Source of the DNA: Alentia gelatinosa
Taxonomy: Eukaryota > Annelida > Polychaeta > Phyllodocida > Polynoidae
DNA: 64,000 nucleotides
Direction: 5' to 3'
Assembly: GCA_950022655.1 (NCBI GenBank)
Contig: OX465580.1
Location: forward strand, 481,122 to 545,121
Shown here piece after piece: positions 55,469-64,000 of this stretch. The notes below the pieces were generated by a model that saw nothing but the letters and a program-made list of their open reading frames with translations, did not search any database and was not told the DNA's origin. The first letter of the stretch is position 1. Each line of letters opens with the position of its first letter. The translations under genes were made by a program, and so were the position numbers.

Positions 55469-57738
55469 TGTGCTGTAACCAAGTTAAGCACAAAGTAGTG
55501 ATGTTTTAAGATGAAAGTTTATTAAAAGGTGTTAAAAGACTGTTTTATTAAATATTGAAAATAGGATGTAATACGTATAAGTATTGAAACATGACGTATC
55601 ACTGGTATATGTATGGTTTGATGTATAAGTACCAAGAAGAAGAAACTATGATAACAAGTGTTTGTATTTGGTATCGAGTGTTATTGTTAGGTATTAGTAT
55701 TTGAGAGTGTTATTATTGAGTGTTGGTATTAAAAGTATTATCATTGCGCACTCGGTGTTGAGTGTTAGTATTGGGAGTATTACCATTACGCACTCGGTGT
55801 TGAGTGTTGGTGTTGAGAGTATTATCATTATGCACTCAGTGTTGAGTGTTGTTGTTAGGTGTTAGTATTGGCATTGGGTATTGGTGTTGAACATCATGCA
55901 TCGGTATTGAGTGTTGGTGTTGGACATTATATGACAAGGTATTGATCATAGCTATCTACAAAGCCACATCATAGGCTGAACATTCTACAAGGTAGATAGC
56001 CGTGACAGAAGCGATGTTCCTTATACTACTAGCTAGCCTCTGGGGAACACCACGCTTCTGGGAATAGACCCTCTGACATCACTATGACGACTGAGGGTCG
56101 CCTCTGGAGTTCCCTGGGGAAGTCCCCTCTCAGGGTGTTCCCGAATTCCCGCAGTATTAACATAACCACGCGTGTCTCGGACCTGCGTGAACTTAAAACG
56201 AGATTCATTCCAAATTTCCCATGATCCTTTAGAAAATGCTCATTTTCGATCTGCTCCCAAGCTGACCGTATCGTCAGTCTCTACCACCATCTCCTGCGAT
56301 CCAGACGCGTTCTGCTTGGCTCCGGATACCGGCAGAAGTGCGCGGATTCTGCAGTGATATTATATCAGATAGGAACAGCTAAGGCGTTTTGCCTAGCGGA
56401 TTCGAATTGTAGAAAGTGACTTGGATTGGGACTCTCCAAGGACACGACTTCTGCAAAGGACTTATATAGGAATCTTCCAAACTATTAACGTTCAGTCTGG
56501 AACGTCTTCACTAAACTAGTGATTGGACTTCACTTCTATTTTCATCCAACTTTACATTCGAATGGATCAATTTTTATTAGTGAATATGGGAATCTCATGA
56601 GTTCGCTTCGGACATTCACTTAACTGGTGAGTTAATGCTGCAAATACCTTGCATTACTTTGAGTTATTGTTAGTATGATTTAATCTTTGCTATCAACTCT
56701 GAGTATGAGTTCTTTCACTCTTTGACAAGACAACGAACATTGTTCAAGAAGAACACAAACTCTGACTTAAGGTCACTTCCACTGATTATGTGGTTTTAAA
56801 TCTGACACCTCATTAAGTCTAACCACTTTGGGACTTTGGTGTCCGCATCTTCTACTGTCTACTATCGTCACGTTACTTATGAACTGACATTATTCTACTG
56901 AACTTTTGATATGCTATTCTGCCTATGCCTTGTAGTACTTCTGCTGTGAACGTTTATATCTTGATTAAAAGATTATCAAACATACCTCAATCATCGTCCT
57001 CATCCATGATAGTAAAGACAGGAATCTATTAGTATCTAGAGTTCATTTAATATTGATATTAGATCTTTCCTACCTTAATAAAAGGTCTCATTAGGTGACC
57101 TCGTTGTGCGCAAGGGGTTACAGAGTCTGGTAGCCTTGCGTGCACACAGCCTTAGAGTTGCTCTTACCTTCCCCACAATGTTACGTAACTAAATAGAAAT
57201 ATAATTACAATAATTATATAATAACTTAACTCAATATTAATAATTAAGAATACGAATTATTACATAAGACTAGCGTGGCCTATGGAGATAGGCGTAGTAT
57301 CCATCTCTGTCACGAATCCGCATATAGTAAAATGATTATGAATCACAAATGAACGTAATTGATTAATCATTAAGTTGCGGACATTTGTCGGTCCATATCT
57401 CTGAATCATAGGAGGCGAATCTACGTCCATTTCGCCTACGTTCACCGCTAGGTGTCGACACTGTAGTTACAACTTAACTAAGATCTATTCAGTACTTCGT
57501 TTCTTGGCCACTACATGCCGTAATTATTATCTGGGATATTTCAGTAGTTCCCAACGTCGCCACTAGATGGCACTAGAGGTTTAATAAAAGTTAGTAAAGT
57601 TAAGGAAGTCTTTCACCAGGCGTCACTGCGTTCTCACGTAGGGCTTCTAGGTGTATAAGTGTAGACTTACCACTAGTCCTCCCCATCTTACGTATTAAAG
57701 TAATTACAACACTAATTGACCCGACAGCTACCAGAACA
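55469..57738 (+). repeat. 3' long terminal repeat (2270 bp) of the 45.8-kb element
   Basis: Direct repeat of 11936-14202, ending TACCAGAACA and followed by the duplicated ACCC at 57739-57742. It holds the same 42-bp units (about 55733-55858) and the TATA-like ACTTATATAGG. Confidence 0.88.
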
Positions 57739-57742
57739 ACCC

Positions 57743-59070
57743 TGCGGCATGACAGAACGGCTGGTAAGTTGGCATCGGATTTGACCACCTCACGTTTGAT
57801 TTCAAAGCCGTATATGTTTGTCGACCGTGAGGGCATATATACCCTCAGTCAGAAACTTGAGGTCAGAGGTACGCTGGGCCCCCTCGAGTACATCAGTGCC
57901 TTCCTAGCCCTTATGGAGGATGACCGTGCTACACACGAGGAGGACCGTAGGGACATGTATCGCCACCTCCACCAGGTCTCGGTGGACGCGCAGTCACGGC
58001 CGTGGGCCGGCGTCCGCCGTTGGTCTACCTACATTTTTGACCAGGTGGAGGCAGGACGCATCTATTGGTCGGATCATGTGAGAATCCAGGACGAACGGGT
58101 TTGTCTGGCCATGACCCCTACGGGCGGCAGCGCCCCTGGTGAGGAAGCAGCGAAGTCCGACGGGCACAAACTCGTGCCTACAATTCGGAGAGGGGGTGCC
58201 GCCAGCCCAACGGCCACCAGGACCGAGGAATCAAGTGGTTGCACGTGTGCTCATTCTGCGACTCGGTGGGCAGGATGTGCACGCACTCCATACATGCGTG
58301 TAACCGCGTTTGCGGACCACAGGCGGGCCCACTGGCCGGGCCATGCATACATCTACACGGAGGTGCGGGAGACAGGGCTGCCCAACGCCCTCGCAGCACG
58401 GATCGAGCTCCCCTCAGATCTCAACGTACCGGCATGGGTACGATACCTCAGGGAGGTCCTGGAGAGGAGGGAACTATTGGATTTCGTGCGTTACAGGTTT
58501 CCTCTGGAATACATCGGCCCCACCAGCGACACACGCGGGGTACCGAATCATTCCAGCGCCACGGGATATCCAGACCACATCAGAGACTTCATCAGAAAGG
58601 AGCGAGGTCACAGCAACCTCCTAGGACCGTTCCAGGATCCCCCGTTCTCACCTTGGTGCCACGTGTCGCCACTAATGACACGGGAAAAACGGGCCTCCAG
58701 CAACCGGCGTGTCATTACAGATATGACATACCCAAAGGAGCATAGCGTCAACGGCTACATTATCAAGAATTCGGTCTACGGGCAGGAGCGTGACCACTGC
58801 CTCCCGACCATCCACAGCTTCGTCGGCCGCCTGGTGGCCTCCGGGCCTGGTAGCTATGTGTCCACTATCAATATTGCGAGGGCATATAAGAATTTCAGGT
58901 GCGACCCCTCGACTGGCCGTTGCTGTGCTTTGTGTTGGAGGACGGGTACTTCTGTGACAAGGCCGTTTGGTGCCCGTGCCTCCTCGTACCACATGCAGTG
59001 CGTGGCAGATTGCATCGTTGGTATCCTCGGCCAAAAGGGGGTCGATGCTTGCATGTACCTCGCAACCTGA
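57743..59070 (+). pseudogene. DIRS copy B: ORF1 remainder fused to RT, broken
   Basis: Codons from 57769 carry the ORF1 core (SRLISKPYMFVDREGIYTL, RRWSTYIFDQVEAGRIYW). The Cys/His block is partly in another frame (HVCSFCDSVGRMCTHSIHAC at about 58240-58305). At about 58305 the sequence jumps directly to RT (AFADHRRAHW), so roughly 0.5 kb corresponding to copy A 7460-7990 is missing, including the ORF1 stop and ORF2 start. RT continues through FGARASSYHMQCVAD to CMYLAT, where the catalytic YLDD box is disrupted by a small indel at about 59057-59067. Confidence 0.82.
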
Positions 59071-60575
59071 TCATCCTGTTTCCCACCCGGGAGAAGGCGG
59101 CCGTTGACTTTGGCATCGCCCGTGATCTTTTCGAGGAACTCGGCCTCCCAGAGGCACGGGATAAGGCACAGACCCCGGCACCGGTCGTTACCTGGCTGGG
59201 TATTGTGATCAACGCTCTGGAGATGTCCCTCACCATCCCCGAGGACAAGTTGGTCGATGTATGGGAACACGTGAGGGCGGTAGCAGGAAAGCGGTCACTC
59301 ACGAAACGGCAACTCCAGTCGGTACTCGGCAAGATACTCCATGTATCGAAGTGCATACGGCCGGCCCGGCCGTTCGTCAGTAAATTGCTCGAGGCCCTCA
59401 GGAGGATGTCCTGTTTCTACGTGAACATCAACGCCGAGATGCGGCAAGAACTACAATGGTTCCTCCGCTTTGCGGACGGCTGGAACGGGCACACCCTCAT
59501 CCCTCGAGGTCCACCGACGAAGTGTCTGATCATTGACGCGTGCTTCTCGGGCATCGGGGGTACAGAAGGGAAGTACTCGTATTCCGGGCAGGTGTGCCCT
59601 GTTGACGACCCCGTGAACTGTATCGCCGAGCTCGAGGCCCTCAACACCATATTCACGATGAACACGTTCCTCACTGACCAGGATCAAGGCACGCGCGTGG
59701 AGGTCTTCTGCGATAACCTAGGCACCGTCCAGGCACTCACATCTGGCCGTGCTAGGAACTCGGTCCTCGCTGAATATGCCCGGCAAGCCTGGATGGTGCA
59801 GGCAAAGTTGCAGATCGACTTTCTATACACGCACATACCGGGGGCACTCAACACCGTGGCGGATGCCCTCAGCCGTGCCCACCTGACCTCGAGGGACTAT
59901 GACAAAGCGGCAATGTTCATTAAATTCCATTCGCTCATTAAAATTATGCCTTGTACACACGCTGCATTTATCCCTGTCCTCCGTCTCACATACAGATCCG
60001 GTGCTACGATGTCTCCAGACGAGGGCATCTGCTCGGCAATCAGAGGCACATGCCACCGGAACGGTCGCGAACCAGCGGAGCGCTGTCGCGACCTACCTTG
60101 CGTTCTGCCGGAGGATGGGCGCCGACCCCAAGAGGCCCACTGTGAGCTTTACCACGGCGTACCTCGAATACGTCGCGGACCACGCCCCCTCACCAGCAAC
60201 GGTCGCGAATCACCTGTCACTCGTGCGGTGGCACTTGCGACTGATGGGAGGGGATGTCGCACCTACGGAGCACTTTCGGATCAAGCGCGCTCTCGAGGCG
60301 ATGCGGCGAAACAAGACGTATCAGCCCAATGTGAAGCCGCCAGTGCCGTTAGCCGCAATCCGGGCCGTCCTCGCGGCCCTAACGGATTCCCCAATTCACC
60401 TCGCTCTACGGGCCGCCATTCTGATCATTTACTATGCGGCGCTGAGACAAAGCGAGGTGGCTCCTCCAACGGCCTCGAAGTACGATGCGGCACGACACAG
60501 GATGTGGTGGTCGGCCGTCGATGCGTGACCGTCCGTATCAAGGCCGCCAAAAACATGCAGCATGTTGGGGAGTAG
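59040..60575 (+). CDS. DIRS copy B RT end, RNase H and open overlapping extension
   Basis: This frame is open from before 59040. It contains the RT thumb/connection (LPEARDKAQTPAPVVTWLGI, TKRQLQSVLGKILHVSKCIRP) and RNase H (LIIDACFSGIGGTEG, FCDNLGTVQALTSGRARN, NTVADALSRAHL at about 59850). It then stays open for about 230 more codons across the recombinase gene in a different frame, ending at TAG 60573-60575. Copy A has the same long open extension. Missing the YLDD box, it cannot polymerise. Confidence 0.75.
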   Translation, partial: GRCLHVPRNLIILFPTREKAAVDFGIARDLFEELGLPEARDKAQTPAPVVTWLGIVINALEMSLTIPEDKLVDVWEHVRAVAGKRSLTKRQLQSVLGKILHVSKCIRPARPFVSKLLEALRRMSCFYVNINAEMRQELQWFLRFADGWNGHTLIPRGPPTKCLIIDACFSGIGGTEGKYSYSGQVCPVDDPVNCIAELEALNTIFTMNTFLTDQDQGTRVEVFCDNLGTVQALTSGRARNSVLAEYARQAWMVQAKLQIDFLYTHIPGALNTVADALSRAHLTSRDYDKAAMFIKFHSLIKIMPCTHAAFIPVLRLTYRSGATMSPDEGICSAIRGTCHRNGREPAERCRDLPCVLPEDGRRPQEAHCELYHGVPRIRRGPRPLTSNGRESPVTRAVALATDGRGCRTYGALSDQARSRGDAAKQDVSAQCEAASAVSRNPGRPRGPNGFPNSPRSTGRHSDHLLCGAETKRGGSSNGLEVRCGTTQDVVVGRRCVTVRIKAAKNMQHVGE

Positions 60576-61082
60576 AAAACGGTCATGCTGCAGGAGTCAC
60601 CGGATCCGCGGTTCTGCTCGGTACGTGCTATACGTCAGATGCTATTGGGGTCCCCTATGGCCAACCTCGAGGACCCATTCCTCCAGCACGTACTCGGGGC
60701 GACCGTTACGACCAGAACCTTGACAAAAGAGTGGAAAGCCACCCTACAAGCCGTTGACCAGCAGCCTACATACATGCTGCATGGCCTTCGTAAGGCCGCA
60801 GCAACACAGGCATACCAGGCCGGTATGCCAGAACTCTCAATCCAGAGGTATGGCGGCTGGAAATCAAATGCTCATAGGACATACATAAAGAACAATGACG
60901 CCCACACAGTCAACCGTGCATTGGTCCAATCTCTACTCAACAAAACTCTTAATTACTCCCTCCCACCCTCTCCACTATTACTGGCTCCTTGGCATTTTTA
61001 TTTACCATATACAATTTACCATGTATTGTATCACATACAATTAACATTTATATTGTATATCATATTTTCTTATCATAATTGA
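59966..61082 (+). pseudogene. DIRS copy B tyrosine recombinase, broken
   Basis: The first part (to 60528) carries the core-binding domain (GTVANQRSAVATYLAFCRRMG) and the first catalytic Arg (ALRQSEVAPP). A frameshift near 60505 and a TAG at 60573-60575 interrupt it. The second part (60585 on) has HGLRKAAATQAY (H-x-x-R) and AHRTYIKNND (Tyr). The domain after the last motif drifts into hydrophobic AT-rich translation, so the true end is near 60950. The start is placed approximately by alignment to copy A. Confidence 0.8.
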
Positions 61083-61280
61083 CCGATACTCTACATGTCA
61101 ATTATCGTATACCTTATTACTTATCCTCATATTAATATCACATTTATCTGTCATCCAATAAGGTCGGCATAAAATTTTACCATATTTTACCATATAAAAT
61201 TCAATAAAATTTTATCTTCCCAAGCCCTTGCTTCTCTCCTTTTATCCAGGGTAGGGGTAATGAGGCTTGGGTAAGTAAAA

Positions 61281-61480
61281 NNNNNNNNNNNNNNNNNNNN
61301 NNNNNNNNNNNNNNNNNNNNNNNNNNNNNNNNNNNNNNNNNNNNNNNNNNNNNNNNNNNNNNNNNNNNNNNNNNNNNNNNNNNNNNNNNNNNNNNNNNNN
61401 NNNNNNNNNNNNNNNNNNNNNNNNNNNNNNNNNNNNNNNNNNNNNNNNNNNNNNNNNNNNNNNNNNNNNNNNNNNNNNNN
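61281..61480. other. Assembly gap (200 N)
   Basis: Two hundred Ns, a scaffolding gap of conventional length. Whatever terminates DIRS copy B, and the start of the fold-back region, is hidden here. Confidence 0.99.
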
Positions 61481-63118
61481 GCTATGACGAAATTGAAACG
61501 CCTATAACTTCGGAACGGTGTCGCCGATTTTCTCCATATTTGGAACATTTATCGATTATATGTATACCTTACTCGTGCTAAAATTTCATTGCTTAATTCC
61601 TAGGGGAAGTGAAGTTGTTCATTCTGTACGACATGTCCATAGCTGTCATGAACCAACGGACAATTTGGGCGACATTTTCAATCACGTGACCCACGATTGT
61701 CGTGACTGAAAAACACGTTTGGCTGCCCTACGCCTCTTAGACTCACGACATATCGCCTATTCACTAAAGTGTCGTGTCTATCGAACACTGATGGCAAAAA
61801 CACGTCGCCCATAACGATTGTCGTGACTGAAAAACAGGGCCACGGTCTCAGTGCGGCGCGCTCGATCGCCGCTAAAAGTGTCTCAAGTATAGAACTGTCT
61901 CAGGTTCTATGAAACCTCTCTGTGCGTATATATAGAGGGTTTCCCGTAAGGGATACATATAGCCTATAATTGTTCTACATATGAAGAAGATCGGTCAGAC
62001 GGTTCTGCCGTTATTCGCGTTTGAATTTCGTCAAAAGCAAACGTCTACTCTGGTGGCCAGTGTACTCTTGTGTCAAGGTCGCCGCATAAATTAGGGGAGG
62101 CGTGCCCTGATGGTCGTGGATATGGGAGATAGACACTGGACACCAGGGCCTTGTTTTTCAGTCACGACAATCGTTATGGGCGACGTGTTTTTGCCGTCAG
62201 TGTTCGATAGACACTACACTATAGTGAATAGGCGACATGTCGTGACTGTAAGAGTCACAGGGCGTCCAGACGTGTTTTTCAGTCACGACAATTGTGGGGT
62301 CACGTGATTGAAAATGTCGCCCAAAGTGTCGTCCATTCATGACACCTATGGACGTGTCGTACCGAATGCGCAACTTCACTTCCCGTACGAATTAAGCAAT
62401 GAATTTTAACACGAGGAAGGCATACATATAACAAATAATCGTACCAAATATGAAGAAAATCGATCGCAGCGTTCCGAAGATATCGGCGTTTTAATTTCGT
62501 AATAGCAATCGTCTGCTCTGGTGGCCAGTGTATTTTCCTGACGCCTCCGCTATTTATGCATTATTGACTGCGTACGGGAGGTGGGAGGGTGACTGGCCAC
62601 CAGAGCAGACGATTGCTATGACGAAATTCAAACGCCGATAACTTCATAGCGCTACGTCTGATCATCTTCATATTTAAAACGATTATAGTCTATATGTAGC
62701 CCTTACTTGTGTTAAAATTTCATTGCTTAATTCCGTCGGGAAGTGGAGAAATCCTCAATATACGCACAGTGATGTGTTATAGAACCTAAGACAGTTCTAT
62801 ATTTGTCGTAGCGGCCGACATTTTTCGCGGCGATCGTGAGTGGCGCACTACGATCGTGTCTATAGAACAGCGGCCATTTTGTGTCTTCCAGAATGTCGTG
62901 GAATCGCTGGACGATCGTAGGGTATCGATGCCCGACGATGTCGTTACTGAAAAACAGGGCCCAGAGCAGACGTTTGCTATGATGAAATTCAAACGCGAAT
63001 AACGGTGGAACGGTGTGGCCGATCTTCTTCATATTTGGTACGATTATAGGCCACATGTATCCTTTACTGTTGTTAAAATTTCATTGCTTAATTCTTACGG
63101 GAACTGAAGTTGCGCATA
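61481..63118. repeat. Fold-back repeat cluster with inverted arms
   Basis: A sequence of about 150 bp (GCTATGACGAAATTCAAACGCC...ATTTCATTGCTTAATTC) occurs at least five times: plus at 61481, about 62612 and about 62970, and minus at about 61965-62065 and 62390-62510. Longer inverted arms pair 61481-61853 with about 62149-62510 and share GTCGTGACTGAAAAACAGGGCC, GGCGACGTGTTTTTGCC and others. A second pair, TGGCCACCAGAGCAGACGATTGC, faces its complement around 62506-62622. No transposase. It is probably a family of fold-back or MITE-like DNA elements. Confidence 0.75.
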
Positions 63119-63498
63119 ACAATTAATTCCTTTTGATTAAATCTTTTAATTCTAATACTTGTCATTTCAATATCGATAGTGGAAATGTGCATATTTTCAT
63201 CCTCATTGGGAATATAGTTTATACTGTCTTTAATATAAATGGCCACACCTCCTCCTTTTTTAATTTTACCTGTGCGAGGATCAATCCAGGTCCTGTCTTT
63301 GCGTACAATACTGTAGTTATTTAGATTAATTAGACTATTGGGCATCTGATCGGTCAGCCATGACTCAGATATACATAAAGCATTAAATTGAGTGGACAAT
63401 TCGGCTTTAAAAAGGTTCAACTTGCTATGTAAACTGCGAGTATTTCTATGTCCCAGTTTAAACCTCCTTTCCTTCTGCATTTCATACAAACTAATCAT
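63119..63498 (-). pseudogene. LINE ORF2 endonuclease N-terminus, truncated
   Basis: On the minus strand from the ATG at 63498: KLGHRNTRSLHSKLNLFKAEL, then ALCISESWLTD, then KKGGGVAIYIKDS. These are the first motifs of the AP-type endonuclease of CR1/Jockey-like non-LTR elements (Asn in 'N.RSL', catalytic Glu in 'SE(S/T)WL'). It is cut off at about 63119 by the fold-back sequence. ORF1 upstream ends with a TAG (63491-63493) that overlaps this start (ATGATTAG), a normal bicistronic LINE arrangement. Confidence 0.8.
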
Positions 63499-64000
63499 TT
63501 GTCAGGTGTGAAATTGCTATCAATTTAGCCTTATCATCCTTACATTCGAACTCGTCCAAAAACTGGAAAACGTTTGTGAGAAAATGACAGTATTTGCCCA
63601 TCCCAGGGAAACTTGCTCTCACTTGGGGTTTATTTACGGGTATTGGTGTATGATTATCGTCTTGTTGTGACTCTATAAACTTTACATCAATACTGTGTTG
63701 GGGTTTATTTACGGGTATTGGTGTATGATTATCGTCTTGTTGTGTCTCTATAAACTATACATCAATACTGTGTTGGGGTTTATTTACGGGTATTGGTGTA
63801 TGATTATCGTCTTGTTGTGTCTCTATAAACTATACATCAATACTGTGTTGGGGTTTATTTACGGGTATTGGAGTATGATTATCGTCTTGTTGTGTCTCTA
63901 TAAACTATACATCAATACTGTGTTGGGGTTTATTTACGGGTATTGGTGTACGAGTGTCTTGTTGTGTCTCTATAAACTTTACATTAATACTGTGTTGGGG
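63491..64000 (-). pseudogene. LINE ORF1 C-terminal part with a 75-bp tandem repeat
   Basis: The minus-strand frame reads QVRASFPGMGKYCHFLTNVF to ISHLTND and stops at TAG 63491-63493. Upstream (63621-64000, running off the window) are about five copies of a 75-bp unit, equal to 25 codons (about HSIDVKFIESQQDDNHTPIP). Three of the middle units have AAACTATAC where the first has AAACTTTAC, which turns the lysine codon into TAG. So the expanded array is not translatable as it stands. Confidence 0.7.

Larger units (their letters stand above)
11936..57738 (+). mobile_element. 45.8-kb nested LTR element inserted in DIRS copy B
   Basis: Two direct repeats of 2267 and 2270 bp (11936-14202 and 55469-57738) begin TGTGCTGTAACC and end TACCAGAACA (TG...CA). 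The flanks are ACCC at 11932-11935 and ACCC at 57739-57742, a 4-bp target duplication. Removing the interval rejoins DIRS ORF1 cleanly. A TGG-starting primer-binding-site candidate lies one base after the 5' repeat (TGGTGGAGAACCC), and a purine tract GGAAGAG precedes the 3' repeat. Orientation plus is inferred from these and from the pol tail and env-like relics. Subtracting the nested insertions leaves about 12 kb of own internal sequence, in which no protease, RT or RNase H was recognised. Confidence 0.85.
57743..61280 (+). mobile_element. DIRS copy B, 3' part
   Basis: It resumes ORF1 exactly where 11935 stopped (TGCGGCATGACAGAACGGCTGG corresponds to copy A around 6898-6919) and runs through RT/RNase H and recombinase to AT-rich 3' sequence shared with copy A. 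It continues to the assembly gap at 61281. It ends with CCCAAGCC...GGCTTGGG (61218-61272), a small inverted repeat. The exact 3' terminus is lost in the gap or nearby. Confidence 0.88.

Noticed and set aside
11936..57738. The two 2.27-kb direct repeats as a plain segmental duplication
   Set aside because: TG...CA ends, a 4-bp ACCC duplication, a primer-site candidate and purine tract at the inner edges, and exact rejoining of DIRS ORF1 all favour LTRs.

Overview
This is a stretch of animal (metazoan) nuclear genome made almost entirely of nested mobile elements. It has spliced genes with GT-AG introns, an NLR-type leucine-rich-repeat gene built from 84-bp phase-2 exons, minisatellites, LINEs, DIRS, Ty3/gypsy, Penelope-like and Polinton/Maverick elements, and one 200-bp assembly gap (61281-61480). 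An aquatic invertebrate is my best guess (several lancelet, echinoderm or lophotrochozoan genomes look like this), but nothing fixes the species. No rRNA, tRNA or CRISPR was recognised.

Left flank (1-6.2 kb). The minus strand carries three exons of a host NLR-like gene (5364-5548, 3767-3850, 1817-1900) that join in frame. Their introns hold a 47-bp minisatellite, which is itself interrupted by a 329-bp piggyBac-type MITE with TTAA duplications. A 68-bp minisatellite fills 1-1410.

The nest (6.2-61.3 kb). DIRS element A lies at about 6.2-11 kb. DIRS element B begins at about 11.2 kb, is cut inside ORF1 at 11935, and resumes at 57743. What cuts it is a 45.8-kb LTR element (11936-57738) with 2.27-kb TG...CA long terminal repeats and a 4-bp duplication ACCC. 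Only scraps of its own genes are visible: a pol tail near 18.3 kb and an env-like membrane protein relic at 54.1-55.0 kb. Inside it sit a Ty3/gypsy element (19445-29620, minus), Penelope-like fragments with a zinc-finger ORF split by a 5'-truncated L1/Tx1 LINE (31686-33107, 15-bp duplication), and a complete 14.95-kb Polinton/Maverick (35806-50755) with about 250-bp terminal inverted repeats and a perfect 6-bp duplication CGTGGC.

The Polinton encodes a PC4-like protein, packaging ATPase, small conserved proteins, integrase, capsid proteins, and a spliced protein-primed family B polymerase. Between the polymerase and a spliced 317-aa gene it also carries an intact 388-aa single-pass membrane protein with an LRR-type ectodomain and two tyrosine motifs in the cytoplasmic tail, one matching the ITIM consensus. 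Integrase, major capsid protein and polymerase are broken by frameshifts or stops, while this receptor-like gene is open. It is the most interesting object in the window.

Right flank (61.5-64 kb). After the gap come repeated and inverted copies of a fold-back sequence, then a minus-strand LINE fragment (ORF1 end and endonuclease start) whose ORF1 contains a 75-bp tandem repeat.
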